This document shows, piece by piece, positions 23,347-32,218 of a DNA stretch of 43,429 bases. Within the stretch, counting starts at the first letter, position 1; every line of letters starts with the position of its first letter. Below the pieces are notes generated by a model that saw only the letters and a list, made by a program, of their open reading frames with translations, ran no database searches and was not told the DNA's origin. Location of the stretch: assembly GCF_900111795.1 (NCBI RefSeq), contig NZ_FOJQ01000020.1:1-43429 (forward strand). Direction: 5' to 3'. Source of the stretch: Anoxybacillus pushchinoensis (GTDB lineage Bacteria; Bacillota; Bacilli; Bacillales; Anoxybacillaceae). The position numbers and the translations under genes are program-made.

Positions 23347-25275
23347 TTATTTTTGTTGTACGTCTGTTGGCAATACGCGCTTTATTGATTCAATTACTTG
23401 GACTGGCTCGTCATCTGTTACAAAAATGCATACGATGCCACGATCGTCCCTTTGACGAATTAACCGCCCGACTCCTTGGCGCAACCGCAAAATCATATAT
23501 GGGACATCGACTTCCCAAAACGGATTGTCTGTTTGTTTTCGTTTCGCCTGAAACACAGGATCATTCGGCGGATAAGGAAGAGACCAAATGATGACGTTAC
23601 TTAACGATGGACCAGGAATATCTAATCCTTCCCATAAATGTTCGGCACATAAAATAGTTTCCTCTTCGTTTTGAAAGCGAGAAACAAGTTCACTAATTTC
23701 TTGGTCACCTTCAAATAAAAATGTGAACCCTTCCTCCTGTTGAGCACGAGCTTTAAATTCATTCAATTGTCCGCGTGTCGGAAATAATACGAGCGCACGC
23801 CCGTTCGTTTCGCGTATTTTATTCATTGCATACGTGTATTTTTCTTCAAATATTCGCTCATTATTTTCAAAAATTGGCATGTAAATCGTCATCTGTTCAC
23901 CATAATCGAACGGTGAATCAACATGAAACGATAAATATTCGTCAATTCCAAGGCTTCTTGCCATATAGTTAAACGATTTTTCATTTGATAATGTAGCAGA
24001 AGAAAAAATAAACGGAATACGTTTAGAAAATACTTTCTCACGCAACACTTCTTGTACCGTTCTTGGCATAATGACGAGCGTATTGCCATCAAGTGACGAT
24101 TCGAGCCATGTGATCGCGTCACGGTTGTGAATGAATAAATATAGTGAATGATGAATTTGGTCTAAATACTCATCGACAACTTTCAATTGATAATGATCAA
24201 TCGTATACGTTTCGCTCTCGAATACGAGCTCATCTCCAATTTGTTCAATTTTCATCCGCAACGTTTGCGCTAGTTGCAAAAGAGACGGAGTAAACGTTAA
24301 TTCTTGACGATTGGATCCTGGTACGACTTTGGCATGATTCATCAATTCATCGAAAAATCGTACGCTAAGTTGTAATGTATCTTCAATTAAATAAGCTAGT
24401 TGCTCTCGAATATCATTTTCTAACAAACGAGACAACAGCGTTTCCAACGTCGTTTCTTTCATGCGATATGTTAACGCTTTTTGGGCAGCAAATTCTAACA
24501 AGTGCCCTTCATCAAAGATTACACAGCTCGCTTCAGGTAAGAGCGGCAACTGTCCTTCTCGCTTTCGGGCTTCATACGTCCAAATATGTTCCATGTAAAA
24601 ATCGTGCGAGCAAATAATTAAATCGGTTGCTTTTCGATAATGGTCGCGCGATAACGTTTGACCACAACGATGGCGTTTGTCACACGCTAAACAGTCTTGA
24701 AACGGATCCCAAGCAATTTTTGACCATTGTTCATCGCTTAAATGCGCATAATCTTTTCGGTCACCATAATGATAGAACGTCTGAAGGGGAGCATGATCAT
24801 GAACAAACGGTGGCAACTCATCGAAAATTTGCTCATACAATTCCTCCTCTTCAGTCATTAGTACATCATCGAGTTTGTTCAAACATAAATATTGATCTGG
24901 CGATTTTGCCAAACGAACATCAATGTTCATATGTAAAACACGTGAAATTTTTGCAATATCCCCTTCTTTTTTCACAAGCTGTTCGATTAGCGTTTCATCT
25001 GCGCATGCAATAATCGCCGGCTTTCCGATATAACGAGCATAACAAATAGCATATAACAAATATACAATTGTTTTTCCTGTCCCTACGCCCGCTTCAGCAA
25101 ACATCACTTTTTTTTCTTTAAATGCCCGCTCGAGTTGAAACGCCATAAAAATTTGTTCATCCCGTAATTCAAAACCTGCTTCAGGTAAAATGTCGTAAAA
25201 TACATCCCCAATCCATTCGTTTAATTTATCAAAAAAACTTTCATTTTTACTTAATACAAACGGATATTTGCTCAT
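23347..25275 (-). CDS. ypvA: DinG/XPD-like DNA helicase YpvA
   Basis: Superfamily 2 ATP-dependent helicase of 642 residues, iron-sulfur type. Walker A is EAGVGTGKTIVYLL (near residue 63), the DEAH box is DEGH in CVIFDEGHLLEFAA, and motif VI ends RLRQGVGRLIRQ. Between them a cysteine set lies in QYLCLNKL, and CLACDKRHRC, forming the 4Fe-4S site typical of XPD/DinG. No exonuclease domain is attached. It is expected to unwind 5'-3' and act on repair or R-loop structures. The ATG is 11 bases after GGAGGGG, a bit far. It precedes ypwA by 54 bases in the same direction. Confidence 0.93.
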   Translation of the reverse strand: MSKYPFVLSKNESFFDKLNEWIGDVFYDILPEAGFELRDEQIFMAFQLERAFKEKKVMFAEAGVGTGKTIVYLLYAICYARYIGKPAIIACADETLIEQLVKKEGDIAKISRVLHMNIDVRLAKSPDQYLCLNKLDDVLMTEEEELYEQIFDELPPFVHDHAPLQTFYHYGDRKDYAHLSDEQWSKIAWDPFQDCLACDKRHRCGQTLSRDHYRKATDLIICSHDFYMEHIWTYEARKREGQLPLLPEASCVIFDEGHLLEFAAQKALTYRMKETTLETLLSRLLENDIREQLAYLIEDTLQLSVRFFDELMNHAKVVPGSNRQELTFTPSLLQLAQTLRMKIEQIGDELVFESETYTIDHYQLKVVDEYLDQIHHSLYLFIHNRDAITWLESSLDGNTLVIMPRTVQEVLREKVFSKRIPFIFSSATLSNEKSFNYMARSLGIDEYLSFHVDSPFDYGEQMTIYMPIFENNERIFEEKYTYAMNKIRETNGRALVLFPTRGQLNEFKARAQQEEGFTFLFEGDQEISELVSRFQNEEETILCAEHLWEGLDIPGPSLSNVIIWSLPYPPNDPVFQAKRKQTDNPFWEVDVPYMILRLRQGVGRLIRQRDDRGIVCIFVTDDEPVQVIESIKRVLPTDVQQK

Positions 25276-25360
25276 ACGTTTTTAGCCCCTCCATCAATTT
25301 AAACGAAGTACACAAACATTAATTATCGACCAAAAAAAGAAAGAAGTCAATGAAGTTGAA

Positions 25361-25387
25361 AAGAAAAAGCTGTCAACAAGACAGCTT
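25361..25387 (-). terminator. Terminator of ypsC
   Basis: Perfect eight-base stem AAGCTGTC/GACAGCTT with a five-base loop. On the minus strand the T-rich tail TTTTTCTTTTC follows. It overlaps the ypsC stop. Confidence 0.8.
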
Positions 25388-26524
25388 GTCATATGAACGA
25401 GGAGGACGAGGTCCCCAAAACTGATAATATTGTGTTTCAATAAAACCGTTAAATAGTTTCCGACGTTTCGTTGCTTGTTTCCCATATAACTGCTCAAATC
25501 GGCGATGAGATGTCAGCATATAAATAGACCACGTATCGAGCGCAGCAAATGTTTTTCCCATTTCCCGATACAATTGCTCCACTTCTTCTTTCTCTCCTAA
25601 TCGTTCGCTATACGGAGGGTTGCCGACAATGACGCCATATTCGTCTTTCGTTCGGAAATCTTTTACTTGCATCTGTTTAAACGTAATTAAATCCGCTAGT
25701 CCCGCTTCTTGTGCGTTCGTTTTTGCGATATCAACCATGCGATGATCAATATCAAATCCAATAATATGTAGCGGTTGGTCATATCGTGCTAAATCTTCAA
25801 CTTCCTCACGCGCTTCGTCCCATAAGCGCGCAGACATCCAACCCCATTGTTCAGATACAAAATCACGATTAAATCCCGGAGCAATATGTTGACCGATCAA
25901 CGCTGCTTCAATAGCGATCGTTCCTGACCCACAAAATGGATCAACAAATGGGCGATCCGGTGTCCAATTCGTTAATTGAACAAGCGCCGCCGCTAGCGTT
26001 TCTTTTAATGGAGCCTCTCCTTGTTTTACACGATATCCTCTTTTATGCAGTCCATCACCGCTCGTATCGATTGTCAACGTGGCAACATCTTTATGTAAAG
26101 CTACCTCAACGCGAAACAATGCTCCTGTTTCCTCAAACCACGACACACGGTAATGTTGCTTTAAATGTTCAACAATTGCTTTTTTTACGATCGCTTGACA
26201 ATCTGGTACACTAAACAACTTCGATTTAACCGATTTACCTACGACAGGAAATTGTCCGTCAATAGGCAAAAATTGCGACCATGGGAGCGCTTTTGTTTGT
26301 TCAAACAACTCATCAAACGTTGTCGCAGGGAATTCCCCTACTTTTATTTTTACCCGGTCAGCTGTTCGAAGCCATAAGTTTGTACGGCAGATCGCTCTTT
26401 CATCCGCCACAAACACCACTTTCCCATTGTCTACTTGACAATCATAGCCAAGCGCTCTAACTTCATTTGCGACGATTGCCTCAAGTCCCATCGCTGCAGT
26501 AGCAATTAACGTGATTTGTCCCAT
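25373..26524 (-). CDS. ypsC: THUMP-domain RNA guanine-N2 methyltransferase (YpsC)
   Basis: RNA methyltransferase of 383 residues, related to the RlmL/RlmK 23S rRNA G-N2 enzymes. N-terminal THUMP domain, then a Rossmann methyltransferase. SAM-binding motif is FVDPFCGSGTIAIEAAL and the catalytic N6/N2-type tetrapeptide NPPY is in IVGNPPYSERLG. FDIDHRMVDIAKTNA holds the acidic ribose contact. Ribosome site AAAGGTGA is six bases before the ATG at 26524; the ATG two codons earlier overlaps it. As in B. subtilis it lies beside rnpB, though a cyclic-di-GMP gene now sits between. Confidence 0.93.
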   Translation of the reverse strand: MGQITLIATAAMGLEAIVANEVRALGYDCQVDNGKVVFVADERAICRTNLWLRTADRVKIKVGEFPATTFDELFEQTKALPWSQFLPIDGQFPVVGKSVKSKLFSVPDCQAIVKKAIVEHLKQHYRVSWFEETGALFRVEVALHKDVATLTIDTSGDGLHKRGYRVKQGEAPLKETLAAALVQLTNWTPDRPFVDPFCGSGTIAIEAALIGQHIAPGFNRDFVSEQWGWMSARLWDEAREEVEDLARYDQPLHIIGFDIDHRMVDIAKTNAQEAGLADLITFKQMQVKDFRTKDEYGVIVGNPPYSERLGEKEEVEQLYREMGKTFAALDTWSIYMLTSHRRFEQLYGKQATKRRKLFNGFIETQYYQFWGPRPPRSYDKLSC

Positions 26525-26537
26525 GTCCATTCACCTT

Positions 26538-28247
26538 TCATTTTATATATCCATCCCACTCTTGAATAAATGATTGCAATTCATTAAATGGCATTGGTTT
26601 TGAAATGTAATATCCTTGTGCAAAATCGCACCGTTGCGCCTTTAAAAAAGCATACTGTTGTTCTGTTTCAACACCTTCTGCCACAACAGCTAAGTGCAAA
26701 TTGTGTGCCATCATAATAATTGTAGATACAATCGTCGCATCATCACTATATAAAGAGAGACGTCGAATAAATGATTGATCAATTTTTAAAACATCAATTG
26801 GAAAACGATGTAAATAACTTAAAGAAGAAAAACCTGTCCCGAAGTCATCAATCGCCAACTTAAAACCGTACTGTTTAAGCTGTACAAGTTTTTGAACAGA
26901 CTCCTCTGCATTCGGCATAATCGTGCTTTCCGTTAGCTCAAATTTAAAAAAACGCGGGTGAACATTGTTCGCTTTTACAATATGTGATACTTGTTCAACA
27001 AAATCATCTTGTTGAAAATGGACAGCTGAGATGTTTACTCCGACTTTCATATGCGGAGCGAACGAATGTATCGCCTTTATATGTATACACGTTTGTTCTA
27101 ACAGCCATTTCGTAATTGGAACGATAAGTCCTGTCTCTTCTGCTAGCGGAATAAACTGCACTGGGGAAACGAATCCGATGTTTGATTGGTTCCAACGCAA
27201 TAACGCCTCAATGACTTCAATTTTTTTCGTTTTCATATTCACGATCGGTTGATAGTAAACGTGTAGCTCGTTTCGTTCAATCGCTTTTCTCAAATGGTTT
27301 TCTAACGTTACAACTTCGCTTTGATAGTCTAATTTCGCTGTGTATAACTCAAAGCGATTTCGTCCACTTTCTTTCGCTTTTTGCATTGCACGATCGGCTC
27401 GGCGCAATAACGTTTCTTCGTCATCTCCATCGTTTGGATACATGCTTATACCGATGCTTGCCGAAATGTATACGTCCGAACCGTTCAGCATAAAAGGGGC
27501 TTGAAGCGCTTCAATCATCTGCTCAGCTGTATGAATCGCTTCTTGGGCATCCTTTAATTTAGGTAAAATAACAACAAACTCATCTCCACCAATACGAGCA
27601 AGCGTGTCTTTCGTACGCAATCGTTTTTTTAGTCGATTCGCCACTTTCTTCAACAATAAATCCCCACTATAATGGACTAGTTCGTCATTAATGTATTTAA
27701 ATCGATCCAAATCGAGAAATAAGATCGCTAACTGTTGGTTATGACGTTGCGCCATATGAAGTAAATGTTGTAAACGTTTTGTAAATAGTTGGCGGTTTGG
27801 AACGTTGGTCAACACGTCATAATTTGACAGCCGTGCTAATTGCTCCATCGTCCGTTTATGTTGTGTCACATCTGAAAAAATGGCAACATAATGCGTCGGT
27901 TTTCCAGTAGCATCGCAAATCGCCTTAATCGTTAACCATTCAACAAACAATTCACCATTTTTTCTTTTATTCCAAATTTCTCCCTTCCAAATCCCATGGT
28001 CACGTAACGTTTCCCACATGTTTTCGTAAAACGTACGATCATGCAATCCGGAGCGAAGAATATTTGTCTTCCTTCCGAGCACTTCATCTTGTGTATAGCC
28101 TGTTACTGTTTCAAAGGCCGGATTAGCTAATAAAATATGCCCATTTTCATCGGTAACAATTATTCCTTCATCTGCCTCTTGAATAATGGTATAGGCGATA
28201 GCTAAAAATGTATCTGTTTCAAACAACGTCGACATACGTTTCTTCAC
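26538..28247 (-). CDS. PAS-GGDEF-EAL cyclic-di-GMP signalling protein
   Basis: Soluble sensor of about 569 residues: PAS domain (residues about 15-130, ending in a PAC-like block), GGDEF domain with intact RIGGDEFVVIL, and EAL domain with EVIEALLRWN, NISAVHFQ, ELTES, IDDFGTGFSS and AEGVETEQQ. All EAL metal and catalytic residues are present, so both synthesis and breakdown of cyclic-di-GMP are possible; many such tandem proteins do only one. The GTG at 28247 fits the GGGGAG site better than the ATG 18 bases upstream, which has none. It lies between rnpB and ypsC, 13 bases before ypsC, probably in one transcript with it. Confidence 0.92.
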   Translation of the reverse strand: MKKRMSTLFETDTFLAIAYTIIQEADEGIIVTDENGHILLANPAFETVTGYTQDEVLGRKTNILRSGLHDRTFYENMWETLRDHGIWKGEIWNKRKNGELFVEWLTIKAICDATGKPTHYVAIFSDVTQHKRTMEQLARLSNYDVLTNVPNRQLFTKRLQHLLHMAQRHNQQLAILFLDLDRFKYINDELVHYSGDLLLKKVANRLKKRLRTKDTLARIGGDEFVVILPKLKDAQEAIHTAEQMIEALQAPFMLNGSDVYISASIGISMYPNDGDDEETLLRRADRAMQKAKESGRNRFELYTAKLDYQSEVVTLENHLRKAIERNELHVYYQPIVNMKTKKIEVIEALLRWNQSNIGFVSPVQFIPLAEETGLIVPITKWLLEQTCIHIKAIHSFAPHMKVGVNISAVHFQQDDFVEQVSHIVKANNVHPRFFKFELTESTIMPNAEESVQKLVQLKQYGFKLAIDDFGTGFSSLSYLHRFPIDVLKIDQSFIRRLSLYSDDATIVSTIIMMAHNLHLAVVAEGVETEQQYAFLKAQRCDFAQGYYISKPMPFNELQSFIQEWDGYIK

Positions 28248-28273
28248 AACACGCTCTCCCCTCATGTCTGCAA

Positions 28274-28307
28274 AACAAAAACTCCCCTGACGATGTGCAG
28301 GAGAGTT
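28274..28307 (-). terminator. Terminator of rnpB
   Basis: Ten-base stem AACTCYCCTG/CAGGRGAGTT (one wobble pair) with an eight-base loop, followed on the minus strand by TTTTTTG, directly after the RNase P RNA. Confidence 0.85.
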
Positions 28308-28311
28308 ATGC

Positions 28312-28721
28312 CATGAATCATGTTCTGTAAGCCATGTTCTGTTCCGTCGTACTGCAAACGGCTTGCGCCTCGTACTCCGGCGGTAATCATCTATCTACAG
28401 GCATCCGCCTGTCCTTCTCTCCGTTCATTTCCTTTGAGAAGGTGCCCCTACCATCATTTGGGTTTCTCGCTCGTGGGGTTTACCGCGTTCCACTCTTGCC
28501 GTTTCCAGCAAGACTACGTCACTGTGGCACTTTAAAGGTAGTCGAGCCATATCCGATACGGACGTAGGCTCTTTCCCTGCCGTCAGCCCAGCTTGCCGCC
28601 AGACTGCCCTAGCTTATGAATTCGCTAGGCACGAACACTACGGGCATCTCAGCACCGTGCGAGCATGGACTTTCCTCTACGATGCATATGCATCGCAGCG
28701 ATTACCCGAACATGATTCATG
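28312..28721 (-). ncRNA. rnpB: RNase P RNA, bacterial type B
   Basis: Catalytic RNA that trims the 5' leader of tRNA precursors. On the minus strand it contains the universal blocks GAGGAAAGTCCATGCTCGCA (P4 region), GCCCGTAGTGTTCGTGCCTA, GAGAAACCCAAAT and CAGTACGA. The whole agrees with the Bacillus-type RNase P RNA. The 5' end CATGAATCATGTT pairs with the 3' end AACATGATTCATG as the P1 stem; ends are therefore set by this pairing. A terminator follows. Open frames found on either strand in this stretch are chance. Confidence 0.97.
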
Positions 28722-28780
28722 TAAGCATATGATAGTATATCCGAAACGATAAGCCAAATCAATAGAAAAGGTTGGAATAT

Positions 28781-29077
28781 TTATTCATACAGTTTGCTTC
28801 CGAAAACATGTTTTTCTAAATTGGAAAGACGTTGCAAAATATCAAAGTTCGTCGTTCCTGCTTGAGATGGCTGACGTTTTTGCGCCTCCTGCAATTGGCT
28901 TTTCAAACGTGTATTTTCTTGTTGTAGTTGTTCAATCATTTGATGAAATGTTTCATAGTCTTTAATAATTAAGTCGAGAAAGCGATCGACTTCATCTTGA
29001 TTGTATCCGCGCATGCTTATTTTAAACTCTTTTTCAAGAATGTCTTTTGCTGTTAAGTTGATGCGATCCGAAAGCAC
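28781..29077 (-). CDS. gpsB: Cell division regulator GpsB
   Basis: DivIVA-like protein of 98 residues that guides penicillin-binding protein PBP1 between septum and side wall. N-terminal membrane-binding part [24 protein letters not shown] and [10 protein letters not shown], then a coiled-coil ([21 protein letters not shown]) and the short C-terminal trimerisation helix. Gene order with rnpB downstream is as in B. subtilis. Ribosome site TGAGGTGAG before the start codon. High confidence by sequence and synteny. Confidence 0.96.
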   Translation of the reverse strand: MLSDRINLTAKDILEKEFKISMRGYNQDEVDRFLDLIIKDYETFHQMIEQLQQENTRLKSQLQEAQKRQPSQAGTTNFDILQRLSNLEKHVFGSKLYE

Positions 29078-29174
29078 GTTTGCTCACCTCAATTGTCTAT
29101 GTCTACACCTATTCTTTCAAAAAAAGCAGTCATTGTCAATTTTTCATTTTCACAAAGTTCGTCTTTTTTTCGAC

Positions 29175-29203
29175 AAAAAACCGAAGGCGTTTCGCCTTCG
29201 GTT
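29175..29203 (-). terminator. Terminator of cotD
   Basis: Nine-base perfect stem CCGAAGGCG/CGCCTTCGG with TTT loop; T-run on the minus strand. It overlaps the stop of cotD. Confidence 0.9.
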
Positions 29204-29435
29204 AAAACGGTCTCGGAAACGGACCAGAACCTGGACAAACAACATGTTGATGCGATACATCGTTAACAACAGATTGCGTATGTGGAAAATAATGTTGATG
29301 CTGGAACAAATGATGATTCACATACGTCGTATGTGACGGATGAATGTGTGGCACAATCGTCATTTGCATTTGATGTTGTGTACAGCACTTCGTCGGATAA
29401 ACGATTGGCGGCATCATATTTGGACGACAATGCAT
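29202..29435 (-). CDS. cotD: Spore coat protein D family
   Basis: Spore coat peptide of 77 residues, His- and Pro-rich. It opens MHCRPNMMPPIVYPTKCCTQ (CotD-type MHxxPxxxxPxVxPxxxxxx start), continues with His clusters (VNHHLFQHQHYFPHTQ) and ends GSGPFPRPF. Cysteines near the start and one later (HVVCPGS) may cross-link in the coat. Made in the mother cell late in sporulation, by family. It lies upstream of gpsB in the same direction, with a terminator between. The ribosome site is AAGGGGTATGAAAT. Confidence 0.9.
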   Translation of the reverse strand: MHCRPNMMPPIVYPTKCCTQHQMQMTIVPHIHPSHTTYVNHHLFQHQHYFPHTQSVVNDVSHQHVVCPGSGPFPRPF

Positions 29436-29520
29436 ATTTCATACCCCTTTCGTATTGAATTTCGTTACATTACTAGCGTATGTATCAAGGGGTATACATG
29501 TACTAATGGAAATACCTATT

Positions 29521-29616
29521 TTACATGAACGTATAAATGTTATGCTTCATATTAGCAAAAAGGACGACTGTAGCCCCGATTAAAACGAAAAATAAGTACA
29601 AAATTTTTTTACTCAT
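29521..29616 (-). CDS. Single-span membrane miniprotein (31 residues)
   Basis: Not recognised. From the second of two ATGs (29616; the first is 29619), preceded by GGAGAGAGA. The product MSKKILYLFFVLIGATVVLF, then ANMKHNIYTFM, is one membrane helix with a short Lys/His tail. Its frame is clean and the site is good, but with 31 residues the call is moderate. It diverges from hemAT and lies alone between two plus/minus transcripts. Confidence 0.55.
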   Translation of the reverse strand: MSKKILYLFFVLIGATVVLFANMKHNIYTFM

Positions 29617-29762
29617 CATTCTCTCTCCGTAGCTTATATTGTTCACAAATATACATTCTACTCGATTCAATTGTATTCGACAAGCCGGAAAAATATTGTC
29701 ATTTTTTGCGCTTCCCTCGGAAATAAAATAAAAATTTTCCTTCTTCTTTTCTTTGCACATGA

Positions 29763-29768
29763 TATAAT
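29763..29768 (+). promoter_or_regulatory. Possible -10 box of the hemAT transcript
   Basis: A perfect TATAAT 39 bases before the hemAT ATG. The expected -35 position (CTTCTT) is a poor match, so an activator or another sigma factor may be needed. Confidence 0.4.
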
Positions 29769-29807
29769 GTTTTTGGGGGATTTTTTATGAAAATTGGAGG
29801 GAATGCG

Positions 29808-31175
29808 ATGTCAAAATGTCCGTTTCATGCTCTTTTTAATGAACGTGGAGCCATTCAACTTTTTCGCAAAAAGCACCAACAAGAAAAAGAAAATACAACT
29901 TCTCGCTCTCCTACCACTGAACATGTTGCTACATATTATCGCCAACTCGCCTCAAGCGATCGGAAGCAACAAATTGCTTTTGTCCAATTAACAGAAGAAG
30001 ATGTACAGCAGCTCGCCTCCATTCGCCCGCTGTTTGCTAAACATGTAGAGCGAATCGTGGATGCGTTTTATGATCAAGTTGGACAAATGCCGCATTTAAG
30101 AAAAATTATCGACCATCATTCCACAATCGATCGCTTAAAACAAACGTTACGCGCGTATTTAATGGATATGGTTTCTGGAGAAATTGGCGACCAGTATGTC
30201 ATTCGCCGAAAAGTGATCGGCAATGTGCATAACCGAATCGGCCTATTCCCAGAATGGTATTTAGGCGCTTACGCAATCATTCAAAACGAAGTGCTTCACA
30301 TACTCATGGAGGAGTTACATCCGACAGAGGCAACAGCTGTATACCGTTCATTCAACAAGCTTTGCTCTTTTGATATGCAAATTGCCATTGAAACGTATAT
30401 TGAAGCGTATACATCGTCCATGATGAAATTAAACGAAATTGCAGAGTTGCAACATCGTTTAACGGAATCATCGACAACGCTCGCTTCAAGCGCAGAAGAA
30501 ACGACCGCTTCCATTTTTGAAGTACAAAAAAATGTCCAAAACATGTTAGATGAAGTAACGACCATCCAGCGTCAATCCGTCCAAATGACAGAGCGTGTTG
30601 AAAAAGGAAAAGAAGATGTGAAACAAACATTAACAAAACTCGATGGCGTTGCTAAATTAATCGAAGGAACAAAATCGTTGACAAACGAACTAACAGATAG
30701 CTCGCGAAAAATTGGGGAAATCGTCAATGCCATTCGGAGCATTTCAAACCAGACGAACATTTTATCATTAAATGCCAACATTGAAGCAGCTCGCGCTGGT
30801 GAACATGGAAAAGGGTTTGCCGTTGTAGCCAATGAGGTGCGAAAGCTTGCTACGCAAACCGAGCAATCGCTAGACTACATTCAAAATCACATCGATGTTG
30901 TCCAACAAACGATTCGAAAATTTGAACATGCGTTTCAACAAATCGTAGAAGAAACGCGAGCATTTCGTCAAGCAAATGAAAGCATTATTCATATTTTTGA
31001 TCAGTCTGTCACCGATGTAAAATCAACAAACAAAAAAATTGATCAATTTACTTCGCTTATCGGACAGTTTCGTCAAATGTTTGATGAAATTTCAGCAGCT
31101 GCGTCACAAATCGCTGAAATGGCAGAACAGTTAAACGATTTAAATCAAGAGTTGAGCGAAAAGTTTAATTCGTAA
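29808..31175 (+). CDS. hemAT: Globin-coupled chemoreceptor, HemAT type
   Basis: Soluble heme receptor of 455 residues. Residues about 45-205 are a globin-coupled sensor domain; the proximal heme His is H141 in [19 protein letters not shown], matching the HemAT pattern. The C-terminal half is a chemoreceptor signalling domain with the conserved hairpin tip [20 protein letters not shown] and [13 protein letters not shown]. No membrane helix or typical HAMP is seen. HemAT senses oxygen (or CO/NO) for aerotaxis via CheA/CheW in B. subtilis. Here it stands at the head of partner-switching genes. The ATG at 29808, seven bases after GGAGGG, is preferred to 29787, which lacks a site. No che genes are in the window. 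Confidence 0.93.
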   Translation: MSKCPFHALFNERGAIQLFRKKHQQEKENTTSRSPTTEHVATYYRQLASSDRKQQIAFVQLTEEDVQQLASIRPLFAKHVERIVDAFYDQVGQMPHLRKIIDHHSTIDRLKQTLRAYLMDMVSGEIGDQYVIRRKVIGNVHNRIGLFPEWYLGAYAIIQNEVLHILMEELHPTEATAVYRSFNKLCSFDMQIAIETYIEAYTSSMMKLNEIAELQHRLTESSTTLASSAEETTASIFEVQKNVQNMLDEVTTIQRQSVQMTERVEKGKEDVKQTLTKLDGVAKLIEGTKSLTNELTDSSRKIGEIVNAIRSISNQTNILSLNANIEAARAGEHGKGFAVVANEVRKLATQTEQSLDYIQNHIDVVQQTIRKFEHAFQQIVEETRAFRQANESIIHIFDQSVTDVKSTNKKIDQFTSLIGQFRQMFDEISAAASQIAEMAEQLNDLNQELSEKFNS

Positions 31176-31198
31176 TTGTTAAACGGAGGAAGATAACG

Positions 31199-31528
31199 AT
31201 GAAACACCCACGGCTGAAATATGAGCAACGAACGTTTGCACAGATCGATGAAATGGCGGAAACTTTGCTTCACGAAGCAAACGAACAGCTCATTCGCATC
31301 GATATGGGACTTCTTCCAAACGATGTCCAATCACGCAATTATGCGAAATTTCGCCTGATGCATTTGCAACGTTCATTCGGAGAAAGCATTCCGCTGTCGT
31401 TTCGTTCGACGTATAACTCCTTATGGAGTCAATTGTACCGTCTCGAGCATCAAGGTGATTATAAACATCCGTACATTCAGCAACTTTTGATTCAATTAAA
31501 AAGCCATGATTCAAGCTCAACTAAATGA
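31199..31528 (+). CDS. Hypothetical helical protein in the HemAT partner-switch operon
   Basis: Not recognised. 109 residues, soluble, mostly helical by composition: RTFAQIDEMAETLLHEANEQ, then LIRIDMGLLPNDVQSRNYAKF and SLWSQLYRLEHQGDYKHP. No cysteines, no membrane segment. Ribosome site GGAGG lies nine bases before ATG, 23 bases behind hemAT. Its last 23 bases overlap the start of the ATPase gene, which lacks its own strong site, so the pair is translationally coupled. This makes it a likely stoichiometric partner of the ATPase or the receptor. Confidence 0.75.
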   Translation: MKHPRLKYEQRTFAQIDEMAETLLHEANEQLIRIDMGLLPNDVQSRNYAKFRLMHLQRSFGESIPLSFRSTYNSLWSQLYRLEHQGDYKHPYIQQLLIQLKSHDSSSTK

Positions 31529-31901
31529 AACGAATTATAGTACAACGATCTCGGTGATGCTCGAGCAGTTAGATAGTCGTATCCAACTAGATGAAATGCA
31601 AAAATATACGATTCAACTTATATTATGGGAGCTTGTTTCAAATGTGATCCGTTACTCCACAAAAAAACATGCTGCTGTGCATATTAGTTGGTCAGATGAA
31701 GCAATCATCATTGAAGTCATTGATGAAGGAGACGGGTTTCAATGGGAGGAACAACTAAATGCTCCTCCTCCTGATTTAACTCGCCAAGGAGGGCGCGGAC
31801 TTTTTCTCGTTCAACAGCTTTCCTCACATTTTTCATTTGACGAAAAAGGGAAACGTGCCGTCGTCATGATCGCACGAAAAAAGGGGGAAAAACATGATTA
31901 A
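31506..31901 (+). CDS. RsbW/SpoIIAB-like ATPase (anti-sigma type serine kinase)
   Basis: GHKL-type ATP-binding protein of 131 residues. N-box LILWELVSNVIRYSTKKH (Asn, His-side), G1 box DEGDGFQW, G2 box GGRGLFLVQQL. This is the fold of RsbW, SpoIIAB and RsbT, which bind or phosphorylate STAS partners and can hold sigma factors. No sigma factor is nearby, so its other client may be something else. Its start lies within the preceding gene and its end overlaps the STAS gene by eight bases, as for a coupled rsbW-rsbV-like pair. Sequence identity to any named member cannot be judged here. Confidence 0.9.
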   Translation: MIQAQLNETNYSTTISVMLEQLDSRIQLDEMQKYTIQLILWELVSNVIRYSTKKHAAVHISWSDEAIIIEVIDEGDGFQWEEQLNAPPPDLTRQGGRGLFLVQQLSSHFSFDEKGKRAVVMIARKKGEKHD

Positions 31902-32187
31902 CATTGTAACATATGATGACAAAATCGTTGTCTCTTTTCAGCAAGATATTAACTTTGAGACGTCACGCATCATGGAAGAAACAATTCAATCGCAGCCGTG
32001 GGATACATCTCATTTACAAATTGATTTATCTGCCGTTCGGTTTATTGACAGCTCTGGTGTTCGTTTGCTCATCAGCTGGTTATATCCGCTGAAAGATCGA
32101 GTGCGCATTGAAATGACAGGTGTTTCAGCTCCTATTAAACATATACTATCCATTTGTCAGCTCGATCAAATTGTTGACATCAAATAA
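31894..32187 (+). CDS. STAS-domain anti-anti-sigma-like protein
   Basis: Single STAS domain of 97 residues, resembling RsbV/SpoIIAA. The conserved phosphoacceptor loop is seen as AVRFIDSSGVRLLISWL; the Ser pair in DSSG is the site for kinase and PP2C action. In partner switching the unphosphorylated form binds the ATPase, releasing its other client. The ATG follows AAGGGGG and overlaps the ATPase gene by eight bases. The stop codon sits in a perfect palindrome shared with the opposite gene. Confidence 0.92.
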   Translation: MINIVTYDDKIVVSFQQDINFETSRIMEETIQSQPWDTSHLQIDLSAVRFIDSSGVRLLISWLYPLKDRVRIEMTGVSAPIKHILSICQLDQIVDIK

Positions 32188-32218
32188 GCGATCTTTCGAA
32201 AGATCGCTTATTTGATGT
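32177..32218. terminator. 42-base perfect palindrome, shared terminator of two convergent genes
   Basis: The 21-base arms (32177-32197 and 32198-32218) are exact reverse complements with no central loop. Both neighbouring genes end with ATC-AAA-TAA inside the arms, so each arm encodes the last residues of one gene. As RNA it would give a long hairpin able to terminate both transcripts, though the T-run is short. Confidence 0.8.

Noticed and set aside
24627-25013. 128-codon plus-strand frame inside ypvA
   Set aside because: Antisense shadow of the helicase iron-sulfur region.
28320-28567. Two overlapping plus-strand open frames of 71-77 codons
   Set aside because: They lie in the antisense of RNase P RNA, which explains the sequence fully.
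29001-29336. 111-codon plus-strand frame across gpsB and cotD
   Set aside because: It is antisense to two recognised genes and their terminator.
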